From Hasllibacter sp963833115 (lineage in GTDB: Bacteria; Pseudomonadota; Alphaproteobacteria; Rhodobacterales; Rhodobacteraceae), in contig CAWHWS010000002.1 of assembly GCA_963833115.1 (NCBI GenBank), positions 248,001 through 312,000 of the forward strand: a DNA stretch of 64,000 nt. Reading direction: 5' to 3'. The position numbers and the translations under genes were made by a program. Of the stretch, positions 31,758-40,736 are shown one piece after another. Positions within the stretch are counted from its first letter, which is position 1. Each line of letters opens with the position of its first letter. The notes under the pieces were generated by a model. The model ran no database searches. It was not told the origin of the DNA and saw nothing but the letters and a program-made list of their open reading frames with translations.

Positions 31758-32002
31758 CAGCCGCCCGTCATCGGCGGGAAGAACGCGACCTCCCGCGCGC
31801 CTTCCAGCGGGGCGTCGAGATCGGTCAGGACCTGGTCCACCGCCACGCGCACGGCGCCCATGTCCGCGAACGCCGCCACGTATCGCTCCTCGCGGGCGCG
31901 CAGCTCGTCCACGAGGGCGCCCACGGTCGCGGCGGAGGTCTCGACCTCCTCGCGCCCCTTGCCGATCCGCTCGCGGACCCAGGCGAAGTAGAGCACCCTC
32001 AC
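31757..32002 (-). CDS. moaD: molybdopterin synthase sulfur carrier subunit MoaD
   Basis: An 81-residue ubiquitin-fold protein beginning VRVLYFAWVRERIG and ending FFPPMTGG; the terminal GlyGly is the site that becomes a thiocarboxylate and gives sulfur to precursor Z. GTG 32002 overlaps the pgsA stop (GTGA). It is tightly coupled to moaE. Confidence 0.92.
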   Translation of the reverse strand: MRVLYFAWVRERIGKGREEVETSAATVGALVDELRAREERYVAAFADMGAVRVAVDQVLTDLDAPLEGAREVAFFPPMTGG

Positions 32003-32727
32003 GACGGCTCCCCCAGATGGGGCCGCGCCTTGCGGAAGTAGTCCCAGCCGGTGATCCCGGTCAGGAGGGCCGCCGCCCAGAGCGCCGCGATGCCGACCCA
32101 GTAGGTCCCCTGCATCAGCGCCCAGCAGAGCTGGAGCCCCGTCGCCTGCGACCAGCCGTCCGAGAGGCCGCCGAGCCCCCGCAGGAGCACGGCGAAGGCG
32201 CCCAGGCCGCCCGGCTCCTCGGCGCCCAGCATCTCGATCGCCATCTGATGGCCCATGCCGAAGAAGCCCATGCCGACGTAGTGCTCGAAGATGCCGTTGG
32301 AGAGGAGGATGCCCACCGCCGTCATCTGCACCGCCGTCTTCCACTTGGCGAGCCGCGTCACCGCCAGCGTGCCCGCCGTGTCGCCCAGGAACTCGCGCAG
32401 GCCCGAGACGAAGACCTCGCGGAAGAGGATGACGGCGGCGGGCAGGAGGACGAGCGGGTCCATCTCGAAGAGCCCGCCCAGGGCGGCGACGGCGATGATC
32501 ACCATCGCCTTGTCGGCGATCGGGTCGAGCATGGCGCCGTAGCGGCTGACCTGGTTCCAGCGGCGCGCGAGGTAGCCGTCGAGCCAGTCGGTCGAGGCGG
32601 CGAGCACGAAGAGCACCAGGGCGATCATGTCCGACACGGGGTGCGGAAACACCGCGTAGACGATGGCCAGCGCCGGCGCCGCGATCAGGCGCACGGTGGT
32701 CAGGATGTTGGGGATCGTCCAGCGCAT
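31999..32727 (-). CDS. pgsA: CDP-diacylglycerol-glycerol-3-phosphate 3-phosphatidyltransferase PgsA
   Basis: A 242-residue membrane enzyme. The start MRWTIPNILTTVRLIAAP and the CDP-alcohol phosphotransferase motif DGYLARRWNQVSRYGAMLD (continuing PIADK) are complete. It makes phosphatidylglycerophosphate, the precursor of phosphatidylglycerol. About 40 residues between helices four and five (EEPGGLGAFAVLLRGLGGLS and surroundings) exceed the usual length of about 185-200, a feature of some alphaproteobacterial PgsA. It lies 44 bases after uvrC. Confidence 0.92.
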   Translation of the reverse strand: MRWTIPNILTTVRLIAAPALAIVYAVFPHPVSDMIALVLFVLAASTDWLDGYLARRWNQVSRYGAMLDPIADKAMVIIAVAALGGLFEMDPLVLLPAAVILFREVFVSGLREFLGDTAGTLAVTRLAKWKTAVQMTAVGILLSNGIFEHYVGMGFFGMGHQMAIEMLGAEEPGGLGAFAVLLRGLGGLSDGWSQATGLQLCWALMQGTYWVGIAALWAAALLTGITGWDYFRKARPHLGEPS

Positions 32728-32771
32728 GGGTGTTCCTATCGCGCCCGGGGTCGGGGCGGAAGGCGCGAGGG

Positions 32772-34649
32772 TCAGCCCTCGCCCTCGTGGAAGTGATCGT
32801 AGATCCGCCTGGCGAGCTGTCCCGAGACGCCCGGCGCCGCCTCGAGATCCTTGAGGTTGGCGCGCGCCACCGCCTTGGCGGAGCCGAAATGTCGCAGCAG
32901 CGCCGACTTGCGCCCCTGCCCCACGCCCGCGATCTCCTCCAGCGGGGTGCGCGTGAGGCCCTTGGCCCGCTTGGCGCGGTGGGTGCCGATGGCGAAGCGG
33001 TGCGCCTCGTCGCGCAGGCGCTGGACGAAGTAGAGCACGGGGTCCTGCCGGGCCAGCGCGAAGGCCCGCTTGCCGGGGCGGTGGAACTCCTCCTGCCCCC
33101 GGTCGCGGAACTCGCCCTTCGCGACGCCGACGACGGGCACGTCGTCCACCCCGAACTCGCGCATGATCCTGGCGACCGCCGAGACCTGCCCCGCGCCCCC
33201 GTCGATCAAGAGGAGGTCCGGCCATCCCGCACCCTCCCGGCCTGGGTCCTCCTTCAGCAGGCGCTTGAACCGGCGGGTCAGGACCTGGGCCATCATGCCG
33301 AAATCGTCGCCCGGCGTGATCTCGCCGGCCTGGATGTTGAACTTGCGGTACTGGCCCTTCTCGTAGCCGCCCGGCCCGGCGACGATCATCGCGCCCACCG
33401 CGTCCGAGCCCATGATGTGGCTGTTGTCGTAGACCTCGATCCGGCGGGGCGGCGCCTCGAGGTCGAACGCCTCGGCCAGCCCCTCGAGAAGCACGCCCTG
33501 CGCGGCGCTCTCGGACATGCGGCGCGTCAGGCTCTCGCGGGCGTTTCGCAGCGCGCCGGACACGAGGTCGGCCTTCTCGCCCTTCTGCGGGACCGTGACC
33601 GTGACGCGGCGCCCGGCCTTCTCGCCCAGCGCGGCGGCCATCAGCTCCGGATCGTCCAGCCCGTGGGACAGCAGCAGGAGCGCCGGCGGCTCGCGGTCGG
33701 CGTAGAACTGGCCGACGAAGGCCCCCATCACCTCGGCCGGGTCCTCCTCGCCGGTGACGCGGGGGTAGTAGTCGCGGTTGCCCCAGTTCTGCCCGGCGCG
33801 GATGAAGAACACCTGGACGCAGGCCTGCCCGCCGGCGGCGTGCAGCGCGATGACGTCGGCCTCGGGGGTGGACTGCGGATTGATGCCCTGCGCGGTCTGC
33901 ACCATCGTCAGGGCCTTGATCCGGTCGCGCAGCGCGGCGGCGCGCTCGAACTCCATCGCCTCGGCGGCCTCCTCCATCTGCCGGGCCAGGTCCTCCTGCA
34001 CCTTCGTGGTCTTGCCCGACAGGAACCGCGCCGCGTCGCGCACCGCGCTGGCGTACTCGGCCTCCCCCACCTTGCCGACGCAGGGGGCCGAGCAGCGCTT
34101 TATCTGATGCTGCAGGCACGGGCGCGTGCGGCTGTCGAACATCGCGTCCGAGCAGTTGCGCAGGAGGAACGCCTTCTGAAGCTGGTTGAGCACGCGCGTC
34201 ACGGCGCCGGCGCTGGCGAAGGGGCCGTAATACTCGCCCCCCGCAGCCTTGCGGCCCCGGTGCTTGGCGATGCGCGGGAAGGCGTGGTCGGCGGTGAACA
34301 TGATGTTGGGGAACGACTTGTCGTCGCGCAGCAGCACGTTGAACTTGGGCTTGAGCTGCTTGATCAGGTTCTGCTCCAGCAGCAGCGCCTCGGTCTCGGT
34401 CCGCGTGGTGAGGAACATCATCGAGCGGGTGAGCGCGATCATCCGGGCGATGCGGCTCGAATGGCCCGTGGGCCGCGCGTAGCTCGAGACGCGGGCGCGG
34501 AGATCCTTGGCCTTGCCGACGTAGAGCACCCGGCTCTCGGCATCGAGCATCCGGTAGACGCCGGGCGAGCCGTCGATCAGGCGCAGATAGCCGCGGATGA
34601 CCTCGTGCCCGGGGCGGTCGTCGGCGGCGATGTCGGCGGGTTCGGTCAT
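32772..34649 (-). CDS. uvrC: excinuclease ABC subunit C (UvrC)
   Basis: A 625-residue nuclease. The GIY-YIG domain begins GSPGVYRMLDAESRVLYVGK, followed by the UVR (UvrB-binding) segment LARQMEEAAEAMEFERAAAL, the RNase H-like endonuclease half (EVYDNSHIMGSDAVGAMIV; LLLIDGGAGQVSAV) and terminal helix-hairpin-helix motifs (IAGVGQGRKSALL; APGVSGQLARRI). It makes both incisions in nucleotide-excision repair with UvrAB. ATG 34649 is used; a TTG 13 codons upstream also fits. Confidence 0.92.
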   Translation of the reverse strand: MTEPADIAADDRPGHEVIRGYLRLIDGSPGVYRMLDAESRVLYVGKAKDLRARVSSYARPTGHSSRIARMIALTRSMMFLTTRTETEALLLEQNLIKQLKPKFNVLLRDDKSFPNIMFTADHAFPRIAKHRGRKAAGGEYYGPFASAGAVTRVLNQLQKAFLLRNCSDAMFDSRTRPCLQHQIKRCSAPCVGKVGEAEYASAVRDAARFLSGKTTKVQEDLARQMEEAAEAMEFERAAALRDRIKALTMVQTAQGINPQSTPEADVIALHAAGGQACVQVFFIRAGQNWGNRDYYPRVTGEEDPAEVMGAFVGQFYADREPPALLLLSHGLDDPELMAAALGEKAGRRVTVTVPQKGEKADLVSGALRNARESLTRRMSESAAQGVLLEGLAEAFDLEAPPRRIEVYDNSHIMGSDAVGAMIVAGPGGYEKGQYRKFNIQAGEITPGDDFGMMAQVLTRRFKRLLKEDPGREGAGWPDLLLIDGGAGQVSAVARIMREFGVDDVPVVGVAKGEFRDRGQEEFHRPGKRAFALARQDPVLYFVQRLRDEAHRFAIGTHRAKRAKGLTRTPLEEIAGVGQGRKSALLRHFGSAKAVARANLKDLEAAPGVSGQLARRIYDHFHEGEG

Positions 34650-34819
34650 GAGTCGGGCGGACCCTGCATGGCGGTCGGTCGGGGACAAGGGCGATAGAAC
34701 CCCCAGAACCTGTGGACAAGTCGGTGGGGAAGATATGGGGCGCCGGGATTCTGCGTGTAGTCGCGGGCGGTTCGGCCGAATGTCGCAAATTTGAGCGATC
34801 GATCAACCGGCTGATTTCC

Positions 34820-34862
34820 TAACCTAATTTATGATCAGAGGGGCAAGGCACTGATTAGGTTA
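34820..34862. repeat. AT-rich inverted repeat between the folM-like gene and uvrC
   Basis: Perfect 9-base arms TAACCTAAT (34820-34828) and ATTAGGTTA (34854-34862) around 25 bases, with a second pairing ATCAG/CTGAT inside that would compete. The rest of the 259-base gap (34650-34908) is also unusually AT-rich for this genome. It could be a terminator for the operon ending at 34909, without a T-run, or an operator for uvrC. Otherwise I see no gene in the gap. Confidence 0.55.
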
Positions 34863-34908
34863 ATGGAATTGAGACGGTTACGTGACGCCCCCCGAGGAGG
34901 TGCACAAC

Positions 34909-35685
34909 TCAGCCCGGGCCGACGATGTCGGGGGTCCGCCAGCCCAGGTGCTGCCCGCCGTCGACGGCGATCATCTGCCCCGTCACCGTGCGCGCGGCGA
35001 GGAGATAGGCGAACGCGTCCGTCACGTCCCGGGCGTCCGCCCCGCGCCGCAGGATCGTGCCCGCGCGCTGCGCGGCGAAATGCGCCTCGGACTGGCGACG
35101 CCCGCGGAGCGTCGGGCCCGGCGCGATGGCGTTGACGCGGATCGCCGGGGCGAGGGCCTGCGCCATGGTCCGCGTGAGGGTCCACAGCCCCGTCTTCGCC
35201 AGCGTGTAGGTGACGAAGAGGGGGGTCAGCTTGCGCACCTTCTGATCGGTCATGTTGACCACGAGGCCGGTCGCCTCGGGCTCGCCGTCCTCGCCGGCGC
35301 GCGGCTCCAGGCCCTGCGCCGCCATCGCCTGGATCAGGAGGAGCGGCGCCAGCAGATTGCTCCCCATGTGGCGGTGCCAGCTCTCCGGCGTGAGGGTCGC
35401 GATATCGTCGGGCTCGAAGATCGACGCGCCGTTGACGAGGCAGGTGACCGGCCCGCCCAGCGCCTCGGCCGCGCGTGGCAGGAGGGCGGCGGCGGCGGCG
35501 GCGTCGAGCAGGTCCGCGCGGAGGGTCACGGCCTGCCGTCCCGCCGCCCGCACCGCCTGCGCGGTCTCCTCCGCGCCCGCCTCGGAGGTGGCGTAGTGCA
35601 CCGCGACGTCGTGCCCCGCCTGCGCCGCGCGGATCGCCATCGCCCGGCCCAGCCGCGCGCCCGCCCCGGTGACGAGGGCGATCAT
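34909..35685 (-). CDS. short-chain dehydrogenase resembling dihydromonapterin/pteridine reductase (FolM/PTR1 type)
   Basis: A 258-residue SDR with the cofactor loop ALVTGAGARLGRAMAI, CLVNGASIFEPDDIATL and active site YTLAKTGLW (YxxxK). The later VNAIAPGPTLRGRRQSEAHF and the VHY segment after the glycine loop are the pattern of FolM/pteridine reductases, which reduce dihydropterins with NADPH. Other SDR activities cannot be excluded. Its ATG overlaps the exchanger stop (ATGA). It ends an operon that includes sppA. Confidence 0.78.
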   Translation of the reverse strand: MIALVTGAGARLGRAMAIRAAQAGHDVAVHYATSEAGAEETAQAVRAAGRQAVTLRADLLDAAAAAALLPRAAEALGGPVTCLVNGASIFEPDDIATLTPESWHRHMGSNLLAPLLLIQAMAAQGLEPRAGEDGEPEATGLVVNMTDQKVRKLTPLFVTYTLAKTGLWTLTRTMAQALAPAIRVNAIAPGPTLRGRRQSEAHFAAQRAGTILRRGADARDVTDAFAYLLAARTVTGQMIAVDGGQHLGWRTPDIVGPG

Positions 35686-36620
35686 GCGAGCACGTAGGCC
35701 GCGTAGCCGACATAGAGCGCCGTCAGCACCGCGCCCCAGGCGCGGCCCATGTACCAGCCCCGGAACACGAAGGGCGCGATCAGGACCGAGGCGGCGATCA
35801 TCACCCAGAGGTCGAAGCGGATGAGGCCGTCGCTGACCGGGATCGGCCCGACCAGGGCGGCGACGCCGATGATCCCCAGGAGGTTGAACATGTTCGAGCC
35901 GATGACGTTGCCGAGCGCCACGTCCGCCTGCCGGCGCAGGGCGGCGGACACGGTCGTCGCGAGCTCGGGCAGCGAGGTGCCGACGGCCACCAGCGTCAGC
36001 CCGATCACCTCGTCGGAGAGGCCGAAGGACTGCGCGATGGTGGTCGCGCCACGGATCAGGAGGTCCGCCCCGACCGGAAGGCCGACGAGCCCGATGGCCA
36101 GCGCGCCCAGGATCTTCCACCAGGGCAGGTCGGGATCGGCGCCCTCCAGGTCGTCGGCCGCGGGCATCCCCGCGCGGTGCGCCATCGCCGCCCGGGCCGC
36201 CCAGATCAGCATCGCCGCCAGCCCCGCCAGGAGCACGAGCCCGTGCCACCAGGTCAGCGGCCCCAGGACGCACAGGACGAAGAACAGGACGCTCGCCGCC
36301 AGCATCTGCACGTAGGACCGGCGCGTGTCGCTGCCATCGGTGGCCAGGCCCGCGAGCAGCGCGGGCACCCCGAGCACCAGGAGGACGTTGGCGGTGTTGG
36401 ACCCCACCACGTTGCCGATGGCGAGGCCGGGCGCGCCCGCCAGGATCGCCTGGACCGAGATCAGGAGCTCCGGCGCCGACGTGCCGAACGCGACCACGGT
36501 GAGCGAGACGATCAGCGCCGGGATCCCGAGCCGCAGCGACAGGTTCACCGCGCCCTTCACCAGGAGGTCCCCGGCGCTCAGGAGGATCACCAGGCCGGCC
36601 GCGACGAGGAGGAACTCCAC
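35682..36620 (-). CDS. calcium/sodium antiporter, CaCA family
   Basis: A 312-residue inner-membrane exchanger starting at GTG 36620. The two inverted alpha repeats are clear: SLTVVAFGTSAPELLISVQA with GNVVGSNTANVLLVLG in the first half, and GLTLVAVGTSLPELATTVSA with GNVIGSNMFNLLGIIG in the second. An acidic cytoplasmic loop (ADDLEGADPDLPWW) lies between. It probably exports Ca2+ in exchange for Na+ or H+. The start is 2 bases after the small zinc-ribbon gene. Confidence 0.9.
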   Translation of the reverse strand: MEFLLVAAGLVILLSAGDLLVKGAVNLSLRLGIPALIVSLTVVAFGTSAPELLISVQAILAGAPGLAIGNVVGSNTANVLLVLGVPALLAGLATDGSDTRRSYVQMLAASVLFFVLCVLGPLTWWHGLVLLAGLAAMLIWAARAAMAHRAGMPAADDLEGADPDLPWWKILGALAIGLVGLPVGADLLIRGATTIAQSFGLSDEVIGLTLVAVGTSLPELATTVSAALRRQADVALGNVIGSNMFNLLGIIGVAALVGPIPVSDGLIRFDLWVMIAASVLIAPFVFRGWYMGRAWGAVLTALYVGYAAYVLA

Positions 36621-36622
36621 CC

Positions 36623-36781
36623 CTAGCCCTGCCGGCAGTCGCAGGGGCCGCTGCCGATGCGGAACCGGCCGCAATCGCGGCACTTGCCGATGCGCTTCAT
36701 CCCGATCCCCGGCAGCCAGAAGCGGCCGAACATGGCCAGCACGACCATGCCGACGAGGAACAAGGTGACGATCTTGACCAT
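36623..36781 (-). CDS. 52-residue membrane protein with a four-cysteine zinc-ribbon-like end
   Basis: An open frame of 52 residues starts at ATG 36781, 3 bases after sppA, and ends with TAG 2 bases before the exchanger GTG. Residues 3-25 are hydrophobic (IVTLFLVGMVVLAMFG). The second half has CRDCGRF and CDCRQG, four cysteines arranged CxxC-x10-CxC as in small zinc ribbons. The snug fit between two genes and the ordered cysteines argue that it is real. Function unknown. Confidence 0.7.
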   Translation of the reverse strand: MVKIVTLFLVGMVVLAMFGRFWLPGIGMKRIGKCRDCGRFRIGSGPCDCRQG

Positions 36782-36784
36782 GCC

Positions 36785-37579
36785 CTAGAGGCCGTAGCGC
36801 GCGTAGAGGGCGCGCTCCTCGACCGCGGCGGCGGCCTCCGCCATCATCCCGGCGCCGAACCGGGCGAGGAACGGCCGGCGCTGGCCATAGCGTCGGAAGC
36901 GCGCGTTCTTGCCGTAGAGGCTGCGCATCTTCGGCTCCAGATGGGCGATTCCGTCGGTCAGGCCGACCTCGCGCGCGGCGTCCCCGACCCAGATCTCGCC
37001 GGTGAAGAGGTCGGCGCCCTCGGTCAGGCGCGCGCCGCGGCGGGCGCGCACATGGTCGATGAAGCTGCCGTGGATCTGCTCGAGGATGCGCTCCAGGCGA
37101 GCCACGTCGTCGGGCCGCTCGGGGCGGAACGGGTCGAGCATCGACTTGGAGCGCCCGGCCGTGTGGACCCGCCGCTCGACGCCCCAGCGGTCGATGAGCC
37201 CGGTCAGGCCGAAGCCCGCGGAGATCACGCCGATGGACCCGACCACGCTGGTCGGATCGGTCCAGATGTCGTCCGCGGCGCAGGCGATCCAGTACCCGCC
37301 CGAGGCGGCCACGTCCTCGACGAAGGCGTGCACCGGCACGCGCTTCTCCTCCGACAGGCGCCGGATGCGCGCGCCGATCAGGCTCGACTGCACGGGGCTG
37401 CCGCCGGGCGAGTTGACGATCAGGGCCACCGCCTTCGGCTTGCCGCGGGTGAAGGCGCGCTCGAGCACGGGGCCGATGCCGGCGTCGTTGAGGGTGCCGC
37501 GCGTGCCCTGCGCGATGGCGCCGGACAGCCGCACGACGGAGACGGTGGGACGGGCGGGCTCGAACGGGTTCCAGTTCAT
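36785..37579 (-). CDS. S49 family serine peptidase, SppA-like
   Basis: A 264-residue protease starting at ATG 37579. It contains VALIVNSPGGSPVQSSLIGA, the nucleophile region VEDVAASGGYWIACAAD (Ser in ASGGY), GSIGVISAGFG and the general-base lysine stretch AGRSKSMLDPFRPE. It is the short form without a clear amino-terminal anchor. Such enzymes cut signal-peptide remnants and other membrane peptides. It begins an apparent operon with the zinc-ribbon protein, the Ca2+ exchanger and the SDR. Confidence 0.87.
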   Translation of the reverse strand: MNWNPFEPARPTVSVVRLSGAIAQGTRGTLNDAGIGPVLERAFTRGKPKAVALIVNSPGGSPVQSSLIGARIRRLSEEKRVPVHAFVEDVAASGGYWIACAADDIWTDPTSVVGSIGVISAGFGLTGLIDRWGVERRVHTAGRSKSMLDPFRPERPDDVARLERILEQIHGSFIDHVRARRGARLTEGADLFTGEIWVGDAAREVGLTDGIAHLEPKMRSLYGKNARFRRYGQRRPFLARFGAGMMAEAAAAVEERALYARYGL

Positions 37580-37628
37580 CCCCGGCACCTAGGCGCCGGC
37601 CCCGCGCGCAGCAAGGCGGGCGGGGCCC

Positions 37629-39104
37629 TCAAACCGCGCGCGTCGCGGCGACGGCACGCGACCATCTGGCCCGCTTCGCGTCCCGCGCCTCGTCGTCCAG
37701 CGCGGGCTCGAAGCTACGGTCCAGGCGCCAGCGCTCGGCGAAGGCCGCGGCGTCGGGATAGAGCCCGACCGCGTGCCCGGCGATCCAGGCGACGCCGAGG
37801 GCCGTCGTCTCCAGCACGGTGGGCCGGTCGACGCGCCCGCCGGTGATGTCGGCCAGGAACTGCATCGCCGGGTCCGAGGCGGTCATGCCACCGTCGACGC
37901 GGATCACGTCGCCCACCCCGGCCAACCCCGCGGCGCCCGCATCGGCGCGCATCGCCTCCATCAGGTCCTGGGTCTGGTAGCCCACGCTCTGCAGGGCGGC
38001 GCGCGCCATCTCGTTCGGGCCGGTCCCGCGCGTGAGGCCGAACATTGCGCCCCGGGCCTCCGCGTCCCAGTGCGGCGCGCCCAGGCCGGTGAAGGCGGGC
38101 ACCAGGAGCACGTCCTGCGCGGGGTCGGCCTCGGCGGCCATGGCGGCCGTCCGCTCGGCGGCGGCGACGATGCCGACCTCGTCGCGCAGCCACTGGACGG
38201 CGGCGCCCGCGATGAAGATCGAGCCCTCGACGGCGTAGGTCGTCTCGCCCCCCAGTCGGTAGGCGATCGTCGTCAGCAGCCGGTTCTTCGAGGCGACGGG
38301 CTCGCCCCCGGTGTTCAGGAGCGCGAAGCACCCGGTCCCGTAGGTCGACTTCAACATCCCGGGCTCGAAGCACGCCTGGCCCACGGTCGCGGCCTGCTGG
38401 TCGCCGGCGACCCCGCGGATGGGGATGGCGTCGCCGAACAGCGTGGTCTCGCCGAACGCCCCGTCGCAGCCCCGCACCTCTGGCAGGACGGCGCGGGGGA
38501 TGGCGAGGAGGTCCAGCATCTCGCCCGACCAGTCCTGCGCGTGGATGTCGTAGAGCAGCGTGCGGCAGGCGTTCGTCGGGTCGGTCGCGTGGACGCGCCC
38601 CTCGGTCAGGTTCCAGATCAGCCAGGAATCCACCGTCCCGAACGCGAGCTCGCCGGCCTCGGCGCGGGCGCGCGCGCCCTCGACGTTGTCGAGGAGCCAG
38701 GCCAGCTTGGTGCCCGAGAAGTAGGGATCGAGCAGCAGGCCGGTGCGCGCGGCCGCCATCTCCTCATGCCCCTCCTCGCGCAGCCGGGCGCAGAGCGCGG
38801 CGGTGCGCCGATCCTGCCAGACGATGGCGCGGTGCACCGGCTCGCCCGTGGCGCGGTCCCACAGGACGGTCGTCTCGCGCTGATTGGTGATGCCGATGGC
38901 GGCCACGCCCTCGGTGCCGACCTCCTCCACCGCGCGGCGCACGGTGTCCCAGAGGTCGGCGGGCTCGTGCTCGACCCAGCCGGAATCGGGATAGTGCTGG
39001 GCGAACTCGGCCTGCGCGGAGCGGACCGGCGCCATGTCCGGGCCGAAGAGGATCGCCCGGCTGGAGGTGGTGCCCTGGTCGATGGCGAGAACGTGGGTCT
39101 TCAT
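37629..39104 (-). CDS. glpK: glycerol kinase GlpK
   Basis: A 491-residue FGGY kinase starting at ATG 39104. It has VLAIDQGTTSSRAILFG, ITNQRETTVLWDRATGEP, GVAGDQQAATVGQACFEPGM, STYGTGCFALLNTGGE and IRVDGGMTASDPAMQFLADI. It phosphorylates glycerol to glycerol-3-phosphate. glpD lies 61 bases upstream on the same strand, giving the usual kinase-dehydrogenase pair for glycerol use. Confidence 0.94.
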   Translation of the reverse strand: MKTHVLAIDQGTTSSRAILFGPDMAPVRSAQAEFAQHYPDSGWVEHEPADLWDTVRRAVEEVGTEGVAAIGITNQRETTVLWDRATGEPVHRAIVWQDRRTAALCARLREEGHEEMAAARTGLLLDPYFSGTKLAWLLDNVEGARARAEAGELAFGTVDSWLIWNLTEGRVHATDPTNACRTLLYDIHAQDWSGEMLDLLAIPRAVLPEVRGCDGAFGETTLFGDAIPIRGVAGDQQAATVGQACFEPGMLKSTYGTGCFALLNTGGEPVASKNRLLTTIAYRLGGETTYAVEGSIFIAGAAVQWLRDEVGIVAAAERTAAMAAEADPAQDVLLVPAFTGLGAPHWDAEARGAMFGLTRGTGPNEMARAALQSVGYQTQDLMEAMRADAGAAGLAGVGDVIRVDGGMTASDPAMQFLADITGGRVDRPTVLETTALGVAWIAGHAVGLYPDAAAFAERWRLDRSFEPALDDEARDAKRARWSRAVAATRAV

Positions 39105-39165
39105 GCGCGGCCTCCCTGCGGGGGAAGGCTCCGGCATAGGCGGCGGGGGTGCAAGGCCCCGCGCC

Positions 39166-40725
39166 TCACTCGGCCGCCGCGCGCGCCCCGTCCATGTGCG
39201 CGGCGAACGCGCCGCGCTCCGCCTCGGTCATGTGCAGGCCGAGCTTGGACCGGCGCCACAGGATGTCCTCGGCGGTGCGGGCCCATTCGCGGCCCGTGAG
39301 CCAGTCCACCTCGCGCTGCGTGAGGGTGGCGCCGTGGTCGGTGCCGAGATCCTCGGCCGTCGCCGCGCCCTCCAGCAGCTCGGCCGCCTCCGTCCCGTAG
39401 GCGCGCACGAGGCGCAGCGCCCAGCGCTGGGTCAGGAACGGGTGCGCCGCGATCAGGTCGGAGACGAGCCGCAGGTGCCCGCCGACCTCGAAATCCCCGC
39501 CGGGCAGCGGCGCGCCGGCCGTCCAGTGGTCACCCCGCCGCCCCAGGGCGCCCGCGACCTTGTCCACCGCGCTCTGCGAGAGCTTGCGGTAGGTCGTGAT
39601 CTTGCCGCCGAAGATCGACAGGAGCGGGGCGCCCTGCGCGGGGTCCATCGACAGGACGTAGTCCCGCGTCGCCGCCGTCGCCGACTTCGCGCCGTCGTCG
39701 TAGAGCGGGCGCACGCCCGAATAGGTGTGCACGATGTCCGCGCGCGTGACCGGCTCGCGGAAGTACTCCGAGGCGAAGGCCAGGAGGTAGTCCTGCTCCT
39801 CCTGCGTCGCGACGGGCGCCTCCTCGAGCGCGCCGTGCTCCTGGTCGGTCGTGCCGATGAGGGTGAAGTCGTGCTCGTAGGGGATCGCGAAGACGATGCG
39901 CCCGTCCGTCCCCTGGAAGAAGTAGCACTTGGCGTGGTCGAAGAGGCGGCGCGTCACGATGTGGCTGCCCCGCACGAGGCGGATGCCCTCGCCGGTGTTG
40001 CGCCCGAGGCGGCCGGTCAGCACGTCCTCGACCCAGGGGCCCGCGGCGTTGACGACGGCGCGCGCCGTCACCTCGCCCGTGCGCTCGCCGGCGAGCGTCA
40101 CGCGCCAGAGGTCCCCGTCCCGGCGCGCGCCCGTCACCTCGGTGCGCACGTTGATCTCGGCGCCCTTCGCGGCGGCGTCCCGCGCGTTCAGAGCGACGAG
40201 GCGGCTGTCCTCGACCCAGGCGTCGGAGTACTCGTAGGCGCGCTCGAACTCGGGCTTGAGCGCGGCGCCGGCCGGGTCGTCCCGCAGCCGGATCGTCTTC
40301 GTCCCGGCGAAATGCCCGCGCCCGCCCATCCGGTCGTAGAGCTCCAGCCCCAGCCGGATGAGCCAGGCCGGCCGCCGCCCCTTCATCCACGGGCTCACCC
40401 GGGTCAGGAGCTTCGAGGTCGGCGTGTCCCCCTCGAAGCGCATGTCCGGCGAGTAGGGCAGCACGAAGCGCATCGGCCAGGAGATGTGGGGCATCGCCTC
40501 CAGGAGGACGCCCCGTTCGACCAGCGCCTTGCGGACCAGCCCGAACTCGAAGAACTCGAGGTAGCGCAGCCCGCCGTGGAAGAGCTTGGTCGACGCGCTC
40601 GAGGTCGCGCCGGCCAGATCGCCTTTCTCCGCCAGGATCACGCGGAGCCCGCGGCCGGCCGCGTCGCGGGCGATGCCGGCGCCGTTGACGCCGCCGCCGA
40701 TCACCAGGATGTCGCAATCGGCCAT
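39166..40725 (-). CDS. glpD: aerobic glycerol-3-phosphate dehydrogenase GlpD
   Basis: A 519-residue FAD enzyme starting at ATG 40725, with GAGGAGGG 7 bases upstream. The dinucleotide motif is ILVIGGGVNGAGIARDAAGR, followed by SSASTKLFHGGLRYLEFFEF, NAAGPWVEDVL and SIFGGKITTYRKLSQSA. It oxidises glycerol-3-phosphate to DHAP and feeds electrons to quinone at the inner membrane. It sits 11 bases after the ABC permease gene, so it may share that transcript. Confidence 0.94.
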   Translation of the reverse strand: MADCDILVIGGGVNGAGIARDAAGRGLRVILAEKGDLAGATSSASTKLFHGGLRYLEFFEFGLVRKALVERGVLLEAMPHISWPMRFVLPYSPDMRFEGDTPTSKLLTRVSPWMKGRRPAWLIRLGLELYDRMGGRGHFAGTKTIRLRDDPAGAALKPEFERAYEYSDAWVEDSRLVALNARDAAAKGAEINVRTEVTGARRDGDLWRVTLAGERTGEVTARAVVNAAGPWVEDVLTGRLGRNTGEGIRLVRGSHIVTRRLFDHAKCYFFQGTDGRIVFAIPYEHDFTLIGTTDQEHGALEEAPVATQEEQDYLLAFASEYFREPVTRADIVHTYSGVRPLYDDGAKSATAATRDYVLSMDPAQGAPLLSIFGGKITTYRKLSQSAVDKVAGALGRRGDHWTAGAPLPGGDFEVGGHLRLVSDLIAAHPFLTQRWALRLVRAYGTEAAELLEGAATAEDLGTDHGATLTQREVDWLTGREWARTAEDILWRRSKLGLHMTEAERGAFAAHMDGARAAAE

Positions 40726-40736
40726 GGCCGCCCTCC

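Noticed and set aside
34711..34719. TGTGGACAA, one mismatch from a DnaA box (reverse strand)
   Set aside because: Single site with no cluster, no neighbouring replication genes; not evidence of an origin.
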